In this document: positions 4,104 to 5,043 of the stretch, piece after piece
Position numbering within the stretch: the first letter of the stretch is position 1
How the letters are laid out: every line of letters begins with the position of its first letter
From: JBBTTS01 sp038064135
GTDB taxonomy: Bacteria; Patescibacteriota; Saccharimonadia; Saccharimonadales; OMJO01
Reading direction: 5' to 3'
DNA: 5,043 nt
Assembly (NCBI GenBank): GCA_038064135.1
Contig: JBBTTS010000031.1
Span: forward strand, 1 to 5,043
Translations under genes and position numbers: made by a program
The notes under the pieces: generated by a model
Database searches by the model: none
Told to the model about the DNA's origin: nothing
The model's input: only the letters and a program-made list of their open reading frames with translations

Positions 4104-5043
4104 TTGGCCATAAACAAGCATTATTTTCACGGTGATGACCTGGTGCGTAGCAGACTGCGCTATGCCGGTGTTTCGCATGGAATGGTTGTACCCAGGCCAG
4201 TTCGACAGGACGTAATTTATGGTAAAAGACCCCGAGAAATTTCAAAAAAATTTTCTATACCAATAGCCCAAGCAGTCCACTCATATATTTTTCGCCTGCC
4301 AAAACTCCCTAAAAGTAGTGAATATACAGAACTTGAATCATATCTAGCTCAAACTTTGCATATTCCCGAAGACAAAACTAGCCGTCCACATACTCATCAC
4401 AAGCGTCGGCACTTAAGGCCTAGACTTAAACTGTCTGTTGGGCTAACGGGGATGGCGGTAATTGTTCTTATTTTTGGGGTCGGTGTAAGCGTTCAAGGCT
4501 TTCTCACCAACAAAAAAGTTGAAGCTCAGGTAAAACAAGCCAATACAAATAACTCATCAAATAGCGACTCACCACCACAAGAAGACGGCCAGTCGGCGGC
4601 AAGTAAAGCTGCTTATCGTGTGGCGCCGAACTTGCCAAGATTAATTAGAATTCCAAAAATAAAAGTCGAATCACGCATCACTCGGCTTGGTATTAGCAGT
4701 GATGGCAAGCTGCGTTCGCCAACTAATATTTATGACACAGGTTGGTTCGAAGGCAGCGCTAAACCCAACGAAAGCGGTGCAATGCTGCTTGCCGGCCATG
4801 TGCACGGCCCAACCAAACCAGGAATATTTTACAATCTACACAAACTTGTAACAGGTGATACTTTTGAAGTTGAGCGTGGGGACGGCCAAGTATTTAATTA
4901 TAAAGTCGTCGAGACTAAAACGTTCCACCGCGATAACGTCGATATGGCAGCGGCCATGACCCCATTTTTGTCTGGTGAACGAGGGCTTAATATAATTACT
5001 TGTTCAGGTGATATCGATGAGTCGGGCAATCACTACGAAGATC
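4104..5043 (+). CDS. Sortase, class F-like, with long N-terminal cytoplasmic extension (partial, cut by window end)
   Basis: Sortases are membrane-bound cysteine transpeptidases that cleave a C-terminal signal after Thr and join the protein to the envelope. The visible 313 residues start at TTG (read as Met). Residues 1-107 are a basic, presumably cytoplasmic region with a His/Arg/Lys cluster (93-107). One membrane helix (about 110-130) follows, then a polar Asn/Ser/Gln/Pro linker (about 137-170). The sortase domain begins near PRLIRIPKIKVESRI (178-192). The catalytic His is His232 in LAGHVHGP, and the catalytic Cys is Cys300 in NIITCSGD. The pattern GHVHGPTKPGIFYNLHKL plus TCSGD...HYED resembles actinobacterial class F sortases (GHVD...TCGGDFD...HYRDN). 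The catalytic Arg should lie just past the window edge. The upstream gene encodes a protein with a VPDTG sorting signal 15 bases away, so it is the probable substrate. No Met start precedes residue 27 in this frame, and the previous in-frame codon block begins with the upstream TAG. Confidence 0.9.
   Translation, partial: MAINKHYFHGDDLVRSRLRYAGVSHGMVVPRPVRQDVIYGKRPREISKKFSIPIAQAVHSYIFRLPKLPKSSEYTELESYLAQTLHIPEDKTSRPHTHHKRRHLRPRLKLSVGLTGMAVIVLIFGVGVSVQGFLTNKKVEAQVKQANTNNSSNSDSPPQEDGQSAASKAAYRVAPNLPRLIRIPKIKVESRITRLGISSDGKLRSPTNIYDTGWFEGSAKPNESGAMLLAGHVHGPTKPGIFYNLHKLVTGDTFEVERGDGQVFNYKVVETKTFHRDNVDMAAAMTPFLSGERGLNIITCSGDIDESGNHYED

Noticed and set aside
87..5043. Alternative genetic code with UGA read as Gly, as in some CPR lineages
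   Set aside because: No recognised gene contains an in-frame TGA at a conserved position; all frames end at TAA or TAG with sensible protein lengths.

Overview
The window reads as a compact bacterial locus with two co-directional gene groups, all on the + strand. The best guess at the source is a Patescibacteria/CPR bacterium, most likely Candidatus Saccharibacteria (TM7). Reasons: genes are tightly packed, the t6A genes tsaE and tsaB are adjacent and TsaB is very short, and the exported proteins carry Gram-positive-type features (C-terminal anchors, a cell-wall sorting signal, a sortase) with no outer-membrane component. The standard genetic code fits, since every frame closes at an expected TAG or TAA. 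This taxonomic call is inferred from gene content and was not tested by a search.

Group 1 (about 51-2231): an extended AT-rich promoter lies directly on the start codon of a secreted, membrane-anchored protein with two lamin-tail domains (87-1457). Its end overlaps tsaE (1378-1845) by 80 bases, and tsaE overlaps tsaB (1839-2231) by 7 bases. TsaE and TsaB support TsaD in making the t6A modification of ANN-decoding tRNAs. The first gene looks unrelated to that pathway and probably only shares the transcript.

Spacer (2232-2396): 165 bases with no gene I can support. It holds a good sigma70-type promoter (TTGACA-N16-TACAGT) and a patchwork of short coding-like frames that may be a gene relic.

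Group 2 (2406 to the right edge): a 560-residue secreted beta-solenoid protein with a passenger-associated (autotransporter-type) repeat and a C-terminal VPDTG-helix-basic-tail sorting signal, followed 15 bases later by a sortase that starts at TTG 4104 and runs off the right edge. The two form a plausible substrate-enzyme pair: the sortase would cleave the VPDTG signal and attach the beta-solenoid to the cell surface.

The most notable points are the autotransporter-like passenger without a beta-barrel but with a sortase signal, the sortase with a roughly 107-residue cytoplasmic extension, the TsaB that seems to lack most of its C-terminal domain, and the long dual-coding overlap into tsaE. 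I see no RNA genes, CRISPR array, insertion sequence or convincing intrinsic terminator.
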